Source of the DNA: Erythrophleum ivorense
Lineage: Eukaryota; Streptophyta; Magnoliopsida; Fabales; Fabaceae
DNA length: 64,000 bases
Assembly (NCBI GenBank): GCA_026724425.1
Contig: JAIUCV010000019.1
Span: forward strand, 13,298,119 to 13,362,118
Direction of reading: 5' to 3'
Shown: positions 36,571 through 47,635 of the stretch, piece after piece
Layout of the letters: each line of letters starts with the position of its first letter
How positions within the stretch are numbered: the stretch's first letter is position 1
Notes under the pieces: generated by a model
Told to the model about the DNA's origin: nothing
Databases searched by the model: none
The model's input: the letters and a program-made list of their open reading frames with translations, nothing else
Translations under genes and position numbers: made by a program

Positions 36571-36687
36571 TTAAACTTAGATTTCTTCTTCCTTCTTCTT
36601 CCTCTCTTGGGCTCCTCTCCCTTAGGGTTTTGCTTCTGATTTGGAACCGAATTTTCTGAAGTTGAATGAGGGCAAGTGTGAGGCGCC

Positions 36688-36701
36688 ACCTATATATAGG
36701 T
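36688..36701 (-). promoter_or_regulatory. TATA box of the Tekay LTR promoter
   Basis: In sense the palindrome CCTATATATAGG lies about 550 bp into the 5' LTR. It is repeated at the same place in the 3' LTR (near 28190-28201). TATATAA or TTATAAG sequences sit at equivalent places in the solo LTRs. RNA would start about 30 bp downstream, near 36660. Confidence 0.65.
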
Positions 36702-38321
36702 AGGGAAAAATGACTTTTTCAAAAATTTTAATTTTGCCCTTCATATTTTGCATTTTGGTTTCTCCTTCGTTTTAGCTCCTTTTTTAGAACCATATTTTCC
36801 ATTATAAAATTTAGGTCCTCAATTAAGAAAAATGGCTTTGGAATCACTCAAATTAGAGCTAAAACCTTTCTGAACAGATCTGTCAAAGTTCGGGCACACC
36901 GATGTTAGAAAACGTCCACCAGAAGGGATTTAACTATCCCAGAGCTTCCTATAGTTTTCAGGGCCTCTAAGAACCCTGAAGAACTCAAAACTTTGGTTTA
37001 AAAAGCCCTCCTATGTGAATTCCAAAAATTGCTTGAAATTACAAAAATGTCATTATGTTTCGTAAGGTTTCTGTTAAAATTTGTTTCTGCATTCTAGCTC
37101 CTTTTTTCCTTCTGTTTAAGGCTAAAATTCTCATTTTTAGGAGACTAGAATGTTCCTCAAATATTTTTGGGATCTTAACTAATTCATTTCGAGGGATTGA
37201 CTTTGAAAATGTGTCCATTTTCGTCGTTTTACGAAAATTGGACATTACAGTCTAGCTATAAGTTGTTTCATTATGCCACATTATGGAGCCTACACATCCA
37301 ACTCTTAATCTATGGCTTTTAAAATTTTTCCAAGGCTTCCTTTGACATTCTTCCATCATATTTAGTCCCAATCTAAGTTAGAAAAATTTAAAACACTTCC
37401 TAGGTCTTTGGAGGAGGCTTGGCTGAGACATGAGCATTGTTTTGGACCCATGGAGTTTTCTTTGTTTTCTTAGAGGAAGAGACACTTGGGAGGCTTCCTA
37501 GGAGTCTTAGGGACTCAATTAAACTCTTGCATAAGTTAGAATATCCTTGGAGAAAATCAAAATTTATCATACATCTTTGGATCCGTAGCTTTGATATCTT
37601 GTATTTCAATGGTTTTTCTTTATGTTTCTTTGTATTTCCTAGCCTCCCATAGTCTAAAATCTAAGTTTCATTCTTACTCTTGGTCAGAATTCACTCCCTT
37701 TTAGAAGCTCTCAAGGTGGCCAAGCACAAAAGAAGCAAGGAGGGGAAAGCAACAAAAGTAATGATATTTACCTTAGTTCCTTAGCTTCTTCAAAGGCTCT
37801 TTTACTTAGTATAGGCTTCTCTTTCAAAGTTTGACCTTCTCCCTTTGAACCACACTCAAAATAGACCCATATCAATAGCCAAAACCATGGAAAGAAAGGT
37901 AAGAAGGAGGAGAACAACATTAAGGAAGGAAGAAGCTTGAAATTCTAACCTTTTTCCTTAAATTTTCCTCTTCTTCTTCTCCTTTCTAGGTGCGCCCTCC
38001 TCCCTAGTCTCTCTCTCTATTTTGGTTAGAACAAAGTCGGTTAGAAGGAGGAGCAAAGGGGATGCCACTTTATAAGAAAGGAATTCTTAAATTTGTTCTT
38101 GAAAAAAGGACACCACTTTATAAAAAAGGAACAAAGTCGGCTAGTTGATTTTAGTCTCATTTTAGCTCCTTTTCGAAAATCTTCTTTTCTATCATAAAAT
38201 TTAGATCTTCTAATTTATAAAATGGCTTTGGAATCATTTAAATTAGATTTAAAACCTTCTCGAATAAAAAGGTCAAAGTTTGAGTCAATTGATACTAAAA
38301 AATGTACATCGAAGGGGTTTT

Positions 38322-41300
38322 TGTAATGTCCGATTTTCATTAAACGACAAAAAATGAGTGCATTTTCAAAGTAAGTCCCTTGAAATGAATTAGTTAAGAT
38401 CCAAAAAAATTTGAAAAAGAAAAATGGAGCTAGGACAGAGAAATAAATTGTGATGGAAATTGATGAAACGTAATGGCATTTTCGTAAATAAGTGCAACTT
38501 TTGGGAAAACATATAGGATGGCTTTTTAAATGAAGTTTTTAAGTTCTCCAAGGTTCTCAGAGGCCCCAAAAACCATTGAAAGCTTTGGGACTAGTAAAAC
38601 CCCTCTGATGTACGTTTTTCAATGTCAGTTGACCTGAACTTTAACCAGTTCGTTCAGTAAGATTTTAGCCTCAAATTGAGTGGTTCCAAAGGCATTTTAT
38701 TAAATTGGGAATCTAAATTTTATAATGGAAAAGAGGATTCTCAAAAAAGAGCTAAAACAAAGCCAAAATGAAATTGCTATTATGAAATGACGAAATTAAA
38801 ATTTTTGAAAAAGTGTGCTTCTAGAAGTTCCCACACACTTCTCCTTTCTTCTCCCATCTTCTTAAGCATGAAATTTCTACCCAAAATATAGAATATGATC
38901 TGCTCTCTTAGGTCACAAAAAGGGGAAGAAAAGGAAGAGAAAAATCAAGAAAAAGGTATGGATTCTTGGTAGTTTTCTATGCTTTTTTCCATCCAAACCT
39001 CCTCTCCTCCATTCTCCTTTGTTTCCTTTAATTAAAATGAAGTTTTCAAATCTGTTTTGAAGGAAGAACAGAAGGGAAATTTCGAAATTTAAGGGAGGAA
39101 GCCAAGGAAAGCAAAGAACAAGCAAGAAAAACTAAGAAAATCAAGGTATCATGCAATCTTTCCACTTGATGTTCTTCCTCTCTTCTCTTGTGAGTATTTC
39201 GACTCATATATGGTCAGCCTTAGGGAGTTAAGTTTTCAACCAAACCAAGGGTAAATCTTAGGAATTTGAGGGAGAAGAACAAGAATATGCAAAGAAAAGA
39301 ACAAACTAGCAATTAGATTTCAAGATGCAAATTATAGGGTTTCAAATGCACCTTATAGAATTTTATTTTGTATGATAATTCCTAGGCATAAATAAGAGTT
39401 TAAATGAGCTCCTAAGATCCTTAAGAGACTCCTTACATGCATCTTCCCTTGAGAAAACAAAGAAAGCTCCATGGAACCTAATATGCCTCATTGTCTCGGC
39501 CAAGAAAGGTTTCCATAGCTAGGGAGAGTTTTAAATTTTTCTAAACCCATTTTTGAGTCATATATGATAAATGAATATGAGGGGAAGCCTTGGGAAAAAT
39601 TTAGAACCCATAGAAAGTGAGTTGGTGCTTTAGGTTCCATATTATGACCTAAAGAAGCAACATATAGTTAGGCTTTTGGTTTTGATTGTGTGAGGACTCC
39701 AAGAGGCCTAAAAGGAGTCAAGAATCATATTTGAAAAGAAAAAATAGAGCTTAGAATTTATTTGAAGGGTATTGCTTCATTAGGTACAATTATGGAACCA
39801 TAATGAGGTTATAGACCAAGCTAGTGTCTAAGCAAATTATATGGCCTTAGAATTGAATCCATGAACCTAATTGGCTTTCATAAATAGTGTCTAGGCCAAG
39901 AAAAAGCATCCCCACACTTTTTTTTGTGTGTGGCCAAAAAAGGGAGCATTTTTTTAAAGGGAAAAGTATGTGATTATGTGCAAGGTAGCTCTCTTCACCT
40001 TTTCTCATGCATGGATGTGTGTTTAGCTTGTCTTAGAATGTGTGTATGTATATTTTCAAGTTATGAAAAATATGCTAGCATGATTTTATATGCCATGATT
40101 TCATGATGACATATTATATTTTTAAATGATATTATGATGTTTGTTTGAGTTTGTTTGAGTGTGAAAAGGCCAAGAACTCTTAACCATGGTTAAGATGAGT
40201 CAAGAACCCTTAAGATTGACTGAGACAAAACAAAGAGTCTCCCAAAAGCAAAGTGGGCTCCCAAGAGCATGGTCGAGTCCAAAAATCTTTTAAAGAATGG
40301 GTGAGGCAAGTCCAAAATCCAGGAGGAAAAGAGTGAGGCCAATCCATCCATTTGGCAAGCTCTTGGATGTCTTGTATGATTTATTCACATGCCAAGCTTG
40401 CTTCTTGAATGTTCATGACATCTATTATATCCATGCATGCATTTTCAAGACTTGCTTTGCATCCATTATGTATAATTGAATGAGAGATGAACTATTGGGA
40501 TTCTTTAAATCTCATTCCCTCCTCTCCAATGATCTAATATGCTAGGTTGACTAAGTGGAGAAGGAAACGGAAGCCAACCACCTTAAGGATGAGAGAATGA
40601 CAACAAAATGCAAAGTTTTTAGTTCTTTGAGACCATATTTATGTCAAATGATGTAATTCATTGATGTATATGATCTATAACCTCTTAGACATATGTAATT
40701 GTGATAATGTGTGATGTATAAATGAAAGAATGTGATATGTGAATGTTAGAATGTAAATTGAGTATGTAATGCCAAGTTATGTTTCTTGAAAAGTTTATGT
40801 AAGTGTGCATGTGTGGATAAAGTGGCCAAAATGAGATGTATGAGGTTTGAAACCATTTGGGCAGCTCACACAAGTCCTAATTATGCTTTCAGACTTGCCC
40901 AAAAGGTGCCAAAACTCAAGAAAAACTATTTGGACATTTCGGTACCCTATATGGAGCCAAAATTTACCATAATGGAACCTTATGTCATTTTTTAGCCAAA
41001 TGAGCTCTTCTTGATATGAGATTTGGCATGCAATTAGAACTTATTGAGAGATTTTTAGAAAGCTAAAAAACATAATTTTTAGAGGTCTACAGAATATTTG
41101 ATGAATTTTCAAAGTTGGCAAATTTTCTGGTTTCGGTCATGTCACTATTCACTCTGGTCCGAAAATGAAATCTATCACACAGGGCTCAAATGATGTCCAA
41201 TTGCCATGAAATTTTGTACAGAAAAACTAGATATTCCTAGTGACTTGTGCCAACTAGAAGCACCTCATCTGGAGGTCAAGAGAGGGAGATATGAATTTGT

Positions 41301-41969
41301 AAGTATTCTATCTAATATCAGGAACTTTATCCGACCTCAGTTATTATTTGATTCGATTTTGAGGTCTGGGCATGCTTGAGCTGGTCTGAAGTTATTGTTT
41401 TCCTCTATCTAACATCCACATATTTCTATATTGGTATCATTTGCATAGATTAGATTTTTGTGAAATTAATTGGACATTTTCAAAATTTGCTGCAAAAATC
41501 TGTGACAGCAATAATGGATAGCTTGGCCTCTGGATATTTTCGGATGTCAAATATCCTCTATGATGGATTTATGATCTAAAAATATTTTTAGTATGTAGAC
41601 ATCCGTATCTTTCCAGAATGATCAAGAATGTATGATTTTTATTTTTTTAGAATTAATTATGATTTTCTAAAGTTTGTGATAGAATTGAGCCCAAGCTGGC
41701 CGAAAATGATTATCCATATTTTATACTTCATTTTGAGCTTCTTGAGATGTAGGCCACTTTTGATGATTCAAATGAGTTGTATCCATATAATTAAATATGA
41801 GAATGTGTTGTATGAGCCCACACGGTCCACGTGATACCGAATGGAATTTTTATATACAACGTAACACAAAGAAATATATCATTTTAATGAATTATCTTAC
41901 TTCCCTCATGTAATGCACTATATGAGCATACAAATGTGATAGAAATGAGTTAGATATTATGGTGTTATA
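38322..41969 (+). mobile_element. Solo LTR, Tekay-type family (copy 5), nested in copy 4
   Basis: Runs in sense from TGTAATGTCCGATTTTC to GGTGTTATA, 3,648 bp, with perfect 5-bp duplications GTTTT at 38317-38321 and 41970-41974. The sequence on either side joins smoothly into the interrupted copy-4 LTR. Termini match the subfamily of the full-length element. Donor-like sites AAAG/GTATGG (38955) and TCAAG/GTATC (39146), stem-loop domain (39646-39786) and minisatellite (about 40150-40350) are all present. Confidence 0.92.
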
Positions 41970-42287
41970 GTTTTAACTACCCTGGGGGTTCTCATGATTT
42001 TCAGGACCTCTGAGAACCCCAAAAAGTTTAAAATTTTTCATTTAAAAAGCCCTCCTATGAGTTTTCCAAAAAGTGCTCATATTTACGAAAATACCATTAT
42101 ACTTTCAGTGATTTTATTGAACAACTTTGACTCTGGTTTTTGGCATCTTAGACCTTGGATTCTTGTTTTTCATTATTTAAAATTTTATCCTAATTTTATT
42201 TTGTCTTAAATCATTCAATTCAGGGAAACTTACTTTTCAAACTAACTCATTTTAGTATTTTTACAAAAAATCAGATGTTACACAAGC

Positions 42288-42902
42288 CACATCCAACTAG
42301 TTTTCCTTTCTTCAAAGATAAAAATAAAATATCATTTTTTGGGAAATTAGCTAAACCTCTTCTTTTATGAATCAAAAATACAAAAATATCCCCTTTTAAA
42401 ATAACAAAAAAAAAGAGGAAAAATGAAGAGAATAAGAAAGTGAGGTTAATATGATTTTATAAACTAAAATATACCAACCAATCTTCAAATTCATTTTGTT
42501 TTGAAGTTAGATTGATTTTTGGTTTCTTACTCTTTTTGCAAAAATAATTAAAATTCATCTTGATCTTTATCATACGATTTGTCTCTAGGTAAAGTTCACC
42601 TTTTACAATTTTTTTATTGATCTATTTTCCATTAATTAATTTCTTTTTTGCTATCTTTCTTGTTGCCTTCATCCTTCGCATGTGTTTAATAAAAGTAATT
42701 AAAATAAAATTAAGGTTATATGAAGAAAATTTTGCACAATTAACTTAAAAATAGTTGTTCCTTGAAATAGGTGTCATGGGTATCTAGCACTTTTTCTATG
42801 CACAATCAACTTTCGAATCCATATTTGAAAGGTAATTTTTCTTTTTAAGTCATTCTTTTTGCATTCAACTCTTGATAGGTTGTTAGGTGTGAAAGTTTGG
42901 CA
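42288..42902. other. AT-rich non-coding DNA
   Basis: Nothing recognisable beyond A- and T-rich runs. It lies between the copy-4 LTR and the first copy of a diverged direct repeat. Confidence 0.35.
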
Positions 42903-43266
42903 ATTCTATCGGGAATAGTTAAAAAGTCAAGCCCATTAAATTGACTATGGAAAATGATATAACCTTTTCTTTATTTTGATTACCATTATTTGCTTTAAGG
43001 AAGATAGTATGTTTTGCTTTGCTTATTTATTAATATGTGATAATGCGCCCATAAAACTCTAATGCATATGCTATTCTTGGTTCCTTTGCTGTATGATATA
43101 TATGATAACATGTGGAATATAGTCCTTAAGGTAGATGACGTTTTTTTTTTTTTATCTATTTATTTGTCTTTGCTTATTTAAGGTTTTCAATTGTAAATGG
43201 ATATGTGTAGTTAGTTCTAGGACAACGAGTTTGTATGCTCCCTTTACACACTAAGTAGCACGTAAC
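42903..43266 (+). repeat. Diverged direct repeat, copy A
   Basis: This block is related to 47780-48150 at roughly 75-80% by eye. Shared words include AGTCAAGCC, AAAATGATATA, CTTTAAGGAAGATA, GCTTATTTATTAA, ATGTGATAATG, AATGCATA, GCTATTCTTGGTT and GAGTAGCAC or AAGTAGCAC. No coding potential is evident. Confidence 0.75.
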
Positions 43267-43921
43267 AATGTTTTTAAAACTGAACTAGTTTTGAACAAGT
43301 AGTATTGATTCACAGTTTATTGGTTTTATTATGGTTAAACCATGGTCGAACAAATGATAATTAGATATATAGATATATATATTAAAAAATTTATATATTA
43401 AAATTCTAATGTGCAAATAAATACTAATAAATTTTAGATATTTAATTACTAATTCAATATTTCTTCATATGTTTGGGAAGTCATTTTGTTTAAATGAAAA
43501 ATAAACTATCCATGATTTAAATTTAGGAATTAAGATTTTACTTTTCATAAAAATAAAAACAAAAAAAATGCAAATGGGAGAGAAAAAAGCAATTTTGGCT
43601 AAGCACTTTAATATCTGAGAGAGATGCTGTTAGGAAATAAAGTTTGATAGAAAGTAAGCACTAAAAATAATCTAGTACATACCTTTTGTTTCTCTTATTT
43701 TATCTTTTCTTTAAATTTCTCTTTATTTCAATCTCATCTATCTCTTAATGCCTTCTATCTTTAGTTCTTCAAATTTATCTAAAATGAACTATGTTGTTTG
43801 ATAGGAAAGAATCTCAAAAATAAATAAATGATCCATTAGGTTGATTTTTAACCAACTCAATTTTGACCCGTTTAACCAATTTTTGACTTATTTTTTGGCA
43901 AGCCAATTTTATAGGTCGACC
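43267..43921. other. AT-rich non-coding DNA
   Basis: No gene or recognisable mobile element. Bases 43917-43921 (CGACC) form the left target duplication of the next LTR. Confidence 0.4.
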
Positions 43922-45282
43922 TATAACATCTAGTTTTTTGTAAAAACAATGAAACGAGTCAGTTTGGAAAGTAAGTCCCCTAAAATGAGTGAGTTGAGGC
44001 TAAATAAAATTAGGATAAAATTTTAAATAATAGAAAATGAGCATCTAAGGTCTGACATGCCCAAAAACCAGAGCCAGAGTAGTTCAATAAAATCGTCGAA
44101 AGTATAATAACATTTTCGTAAATATGAGCACTTTTTGGAAAACTCATATGAGAGATTTTTAAATGGAAAAATTGAGTTGCTCGGGGTTCTCAGAGGCCTT
44201 AAAAATCATGGGAACCTCTAAGACAGTTAAAACCCTTCTGGTATACGCTTTTGAATATTGATTGACCCAAACTTTGACTTTTTTGTTTAGGAAGGTTTTT
44301 AATCCAAATTGAATTATTCCAAAGTTATTTTATAAGTTTGAGGACCTAAATTATATGATTGAAAAGACGGTTCTATAAAAAAGGGTTAAAATGAGCATAA
44401 AATGAAAAAGTCAAAAAGACGGGATGTAAATAGAAATTTTAATGAACAAATTCCTTTTAATTTGCTTCTTATAAGTGGCGTCTTGTCCTCCATTCATCTA
44501 ACTGACCTATTGTTCTGACCAAAATAGAGAGAGAGACCAAGAAGTAGAGACACACAAGAGGGAGAAAGAAAAGGAAGAAAAATTTCAAGGAAAGGTAAGG
44601 AAAGTGAAGGTTTTTCTTAGTTCTCCCTTTAGTAACTTTATTCTCTTCCTTCTCCTCTCTATTTCTATGGTTTTGGTGAATGACATGGGGTTGTTTTGGG
44701 TCTGGCACAAAGGGAGAATATTAAAGTTTCAAGGAGGAGCTTATACCAAGTGAAAAAGCTCTTAAAGAAGCTAAGGAATCAAGGTAAATCTTCATGTTTT
44801 TGTTGCTTCCTCCTCCTTGTTCTTGTGTGTGTTAGTAAGGCCAAGTGGACAGTAATTAGGAGGGAGTAAATTCTAGCCAAGTGCAAGCAAGAAACCTAGG
44901 TTTTAGACTATGGAAAGCTAATAGATGCAATGAAACCTAAAGAAAACCCATTGGAATTCAAGATAGTAAATTAGGGATTCTTAAATGTATAATAAAATTT
45001 GAATGTCTCCAAGGATGTTCTAGCTTATGTAAGAGTTTAATTGAGTTCCTAAGACCCTTAGAAAGCCTTTTAAGTGTCTCTTCCTTTAAGGAAACAAAGC
45101 AAAGTTCATGGGCTCTAAACCATACATAGGTCTTGACTAAACCAAGTGCAAGGGCCTAGGGAGTATTTTAAATTTTTCTAAGCCTAGATTAGGACTAGAT
45201 ATAATGGAAGAACCTCAAAGGAAGCCTTGAAAAAAATTTAGAAGTGATAGATTAAGAGATGAAGGTATAGGCTCCATAATGT

Positions 45283-45421
45283 GACATAATGAAGCAACAT
45301 ATAGTTAGGCTCCTCAAAACGATTGTGTGATGGCTCCAAGAAGCCTAAATGGAGTCAAGAGTCATAAATTGAGAGAAAATGGAGCCAAGATCAAGAATTA
45401 TCATAGTTGCTTCATTAGGTC
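45283..45421 (+). other. Conserved stem-loop domain in the LTR leader (best example)
   Basis: Left arm GACATAATGAAGCAAC (45283-45298) pairs with right arm GTTGCTTCATTAGGTC (45406-45421), 15 of 16 positions. Inside, GGCTCC (45332-45337) pairs with GGAGTC (45351-45356), allowing a G-U pair, around an eight-to-thirteen-base loop. The same nested pairing is found in sense orientation at 39646-39786 and 49961-50100 and in antisense in several other copies. I infer a structured RNA; its function is unknown. Confidence 0.6.
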
Positions 45422-45794
45422 TCTTATAAAGCCATAATGGTGTCTTAGAACTAAGTATGCTTTTCTAGTGTGTGTGTGATGCTAGAGTTTGCTTCTATGA
45501 TGTAATGGTATCCTATTTGATGTGTCTAGGCTAAAAGAACCAAGTTCCATCCATTTACAAGTGTGTGACCTTGAGTAGGGAAGAATAACCAAGAGAAAAG
45601 CTTGTGTCCTTACTTCAAAGGTAGCTCTCTAGCCTTTCTCTCATGCATTCTTAGTTGTTTTCTTATCTTTGAATGTATGTATGTATATTTATGCTAAATT
45701 TTTATAGCTATTTCTTACATGCCGTGGTACCATGATGTTCTTAAAATATATTTTAGGAATGTGTTTTGGCTTGAATGGGTTTGGTAAAGCTAAA

Positions 45795-45985
45795 AGTCTT
45801 ATAGTAAGGATGAGGATGAGCCAAAAGTTCCTAGGATTAGGTGAGACAAAGCCAAAAGTCTCAAGAAAAGTGAGACTTAGTCAAAAGTCTCAAGAAAAGT
45901 GAGACTTAGTCAAAAGTCCCTTGAAAATGGGTGAAGCAAGTCCAAAAGTCCTAAGGAAAAGGGATGAGGCTAAACCAATGTCCTT
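45795..45985 (+). repeat. CAAAAGTC minisatellite of the LTR leader
   Basis: About six imperfect 29-35-base units of the form GTGAGGC-AAG-CCAAAAGTCC..A..GAA. Within them a 29-bp unit (CAAAAGTCTCAAGAAAAGTG plus AGACTTAGT) is repeated perfectly in tandem, from about 45853, which other LTR copies do not show. Related arrays lie at the same place in all LTRs of the family here. Confidence 0.8.
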
Positions 45986-47635
45986 GAGAGCTAATGTATG
46001 ATATGTATGAGCTTCTTAAACATGAAAATCGTTTTATGTATAGTTACTAGTAGTTTAATCTTCATGCATGCATTCTTTGACTTGAAAATGTGTCCATTAT
46101 GTATATTTGAAAGGGTTAAGAGCTATTAGGATTCTTTGAATCTCACTCTTCCCTCTCCAATATCTAACCATGTCTAGGTGACCTAAGTGGGCTAAGAAGT
46201 GGGAGCCAATAACCTTGAAAAGCAAGAACTTGGCAATAGAGTAGTTAAACAGCCATTTTGATAGCCTTTTGTTGTCAAGAATTGTAATTACATGTTGTAC
46301 ATATGATGTGGACACTTGAGTACACTCAAATATATGTAGACATGATGTATGTAATGATTTTGGGTTTATATGAATGAGCATGTATGATTTTGCCACTAAA
46401 GACCTATTTTGTGCCTTGCTTCCTATGTGTATGATATCAAGTAGCATAGTGAAAATGAGCTCCATTATATTTTAAACCAAATGGCATGTTTCCCTAGGCT
46501 ATGAATGTGGTTTTGGACGTGCCTAAGTGGCCATGGGTGATCTAGGAAGCAATTTGACACCATTTTGAACCATTTGGTACATAAAAAATAACTAAATTAT
46601 GTGCTAAACCAAATTCTGAACAAATGAATATTTTTTCAATAAAATTTGGCCAATAAGTAGGTCCCCTCTATAGCTTTCCATAGAGATAAATAATACCCAA
46701 TTTGGAGATCTAGAGAATTTATTATGATTTTTTTAAATTGGAAAAATTTGACAAAATTGGTATCAGCGTTATTCATTTGGTCAATTTCTTCCTCTGTTTC
46801 GTCTATAGGACAAATGGTGTCCAATGCTTATGAAATTTTGCAAGTATAAACTAGACATGATAAGATTTTTTAGTCACTAAGATCACCCTATTTCAAGCTC
46901 TGTAGAGGGAGAACCAAATTTTTGAAATTGCATGATAGTACTAGTAATGCAGTCTGACCTCTAGCATTGTTTCATCAATATTTGTGTATTAAATGCTTTT
47001 TTTTTGGTCTAGAACTATTTTTAGTCATTATTGAACGTCCACAGATTTCTAAAATTGCATGGTTTGATAGATTTTGATTTTTCTATAATTATTTATAAAT
47101 TTTTGAAATTTCTATTAGAAACTTGTGATAGCAAACTTGGGTAGCTGGACCTTTGGTGTTATTCTATTGTCATCCATGGTCCAGTTAATGTTTTTATGAT
47201 TTAAAATGATTTTTAACTTGTGGTTGACATTTAGTAATTTCTAGAAAGCTTTCATTTGCTTGATTTCAGTTTTTCTAAAATTAATTATAATTTTTCAAAT
47301 TTGATGTCAGAAATTTAGAAAGTTGAATCCAAGAGCATATCATTGATTTTGTGGGATGTGGCTTAAAGCCTGAGGTTCTTGAGATGTTTAATATGTTTTA
47401 TGATTTGTGTGGATATGTTATGGATGGAGAATGATGTTGGTAAGTCCACATGTTCCATGGAGCATAAAATGAAGTAATGAGATATTACATAACACAATTT
47501 AGTACCATTATTTATGCATTATTTTTATGTAAAGTGTATGATTCATCACACTTATATTCCAATATGTATAAAATGTATTGAGATAGACAATGTAACCATT
47601 TTGTAAGAGCTAAGAGAGTAAGGTATTACACGATC

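Larger units (their letters stand above)
25098..37249 (-). mobile_element. Full-length Tekay/Del-type chromovirus with 3.65-kb LTRs
   Basis: A 12,152-bp element on the minus strand: 5' LTR at 33568-37249, primer site 33551-33562, gag, protease, reverse transcriptase, RNase H, integrase with chromodomain, polypurine tract 28750-28767 and 3' LTR at 25098-28749. The flanks TTCTA (25093-25097) and GTCTA (37250-37254) agree in four of five bases. It lies inside the older solo LTR (copy 4). Domain order and the C-terminal LVKVVWKG..ELEDDMRKKYP block fit the Tekay/Del clade of chromoviruses, known for long LTRs. Several Gln and Trp codons have become stops and integrase has a frameshift, so it cannot move by itself. 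The two LTRs differ by only a few percent where I compared them, so the insertion is fairly young. Confidence 0.92.
33568..37249 (-). repeat. 5' LTR of the full-length Tekay element (3,682 bp)
   Basis: Displayed from TGTAACACCATATTTC to TTGGACATTACA. In transcription order it holds a U3 of about 550 bp, the TATA box, and about 3.1 kb of R and U5. The latter includes splice-donor-like sites, the stem-loop domain (about 35710-35900) and the minisatellite (about 35190-35360). It is the reference for the solo LTRs. Confidence 0.92.
22848..42282 (-). mobile_element. Solo LTR, Tekay-type family (copy 4), split by two later insertions
   Basis: Displayed from TGTAATACTTTAAACTTC to AGATGTTACA, with perfect 5-bp duplications CAAGC at 22843-22847 and 42283-42287. 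It is interrupted by the full-length element at 25098-37249 and by a solo LTR at 38322-41969. The three remaining pieces (22848-25097, 37255-38321, 41975-42282) add to about 3,625 bp, the normal length of this LTR, and read in order through the family landmarks. This is the oldest layer of the nest. Confidence 0.87.
43922..47630 (+). mobile_element. Solo LTR, Tekay-type family (copy 6)
   Basis: Runs in sense from TATAACATCTAG (TG decayed to TA) to AAGGTATTACA, 3,709 bp. Flanks CGACC (43917-43921) and CGATC (47631-47635) differ by one transition. Family landmarks: TTATAAG box near 44468, donors AAAG/GTAAGG (44595) and TCAAG/GTAAAT (44783), the clearest stem-loop domain (45283-45421), and an expanded minisatellite (about 45795-45985). 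It separates the two copies of the 350-bp direct repeat. Confidence 0.87.

Noticed and set aside
36306..36689. 127-residue open frame right after the LTR TATA box
   Set aside because: It begins at a non-ATG codon overlapping the promoter, and the matching frame in the other LTR (28001-28192) is half as long. A few percent divergence already breaks it.
38913..39125. 70-residue minus-strand open frame
   Set aside because: It lies antisense within the leader of a solo LTR and has Phe/Leu-rich composition with no partner in other copies.
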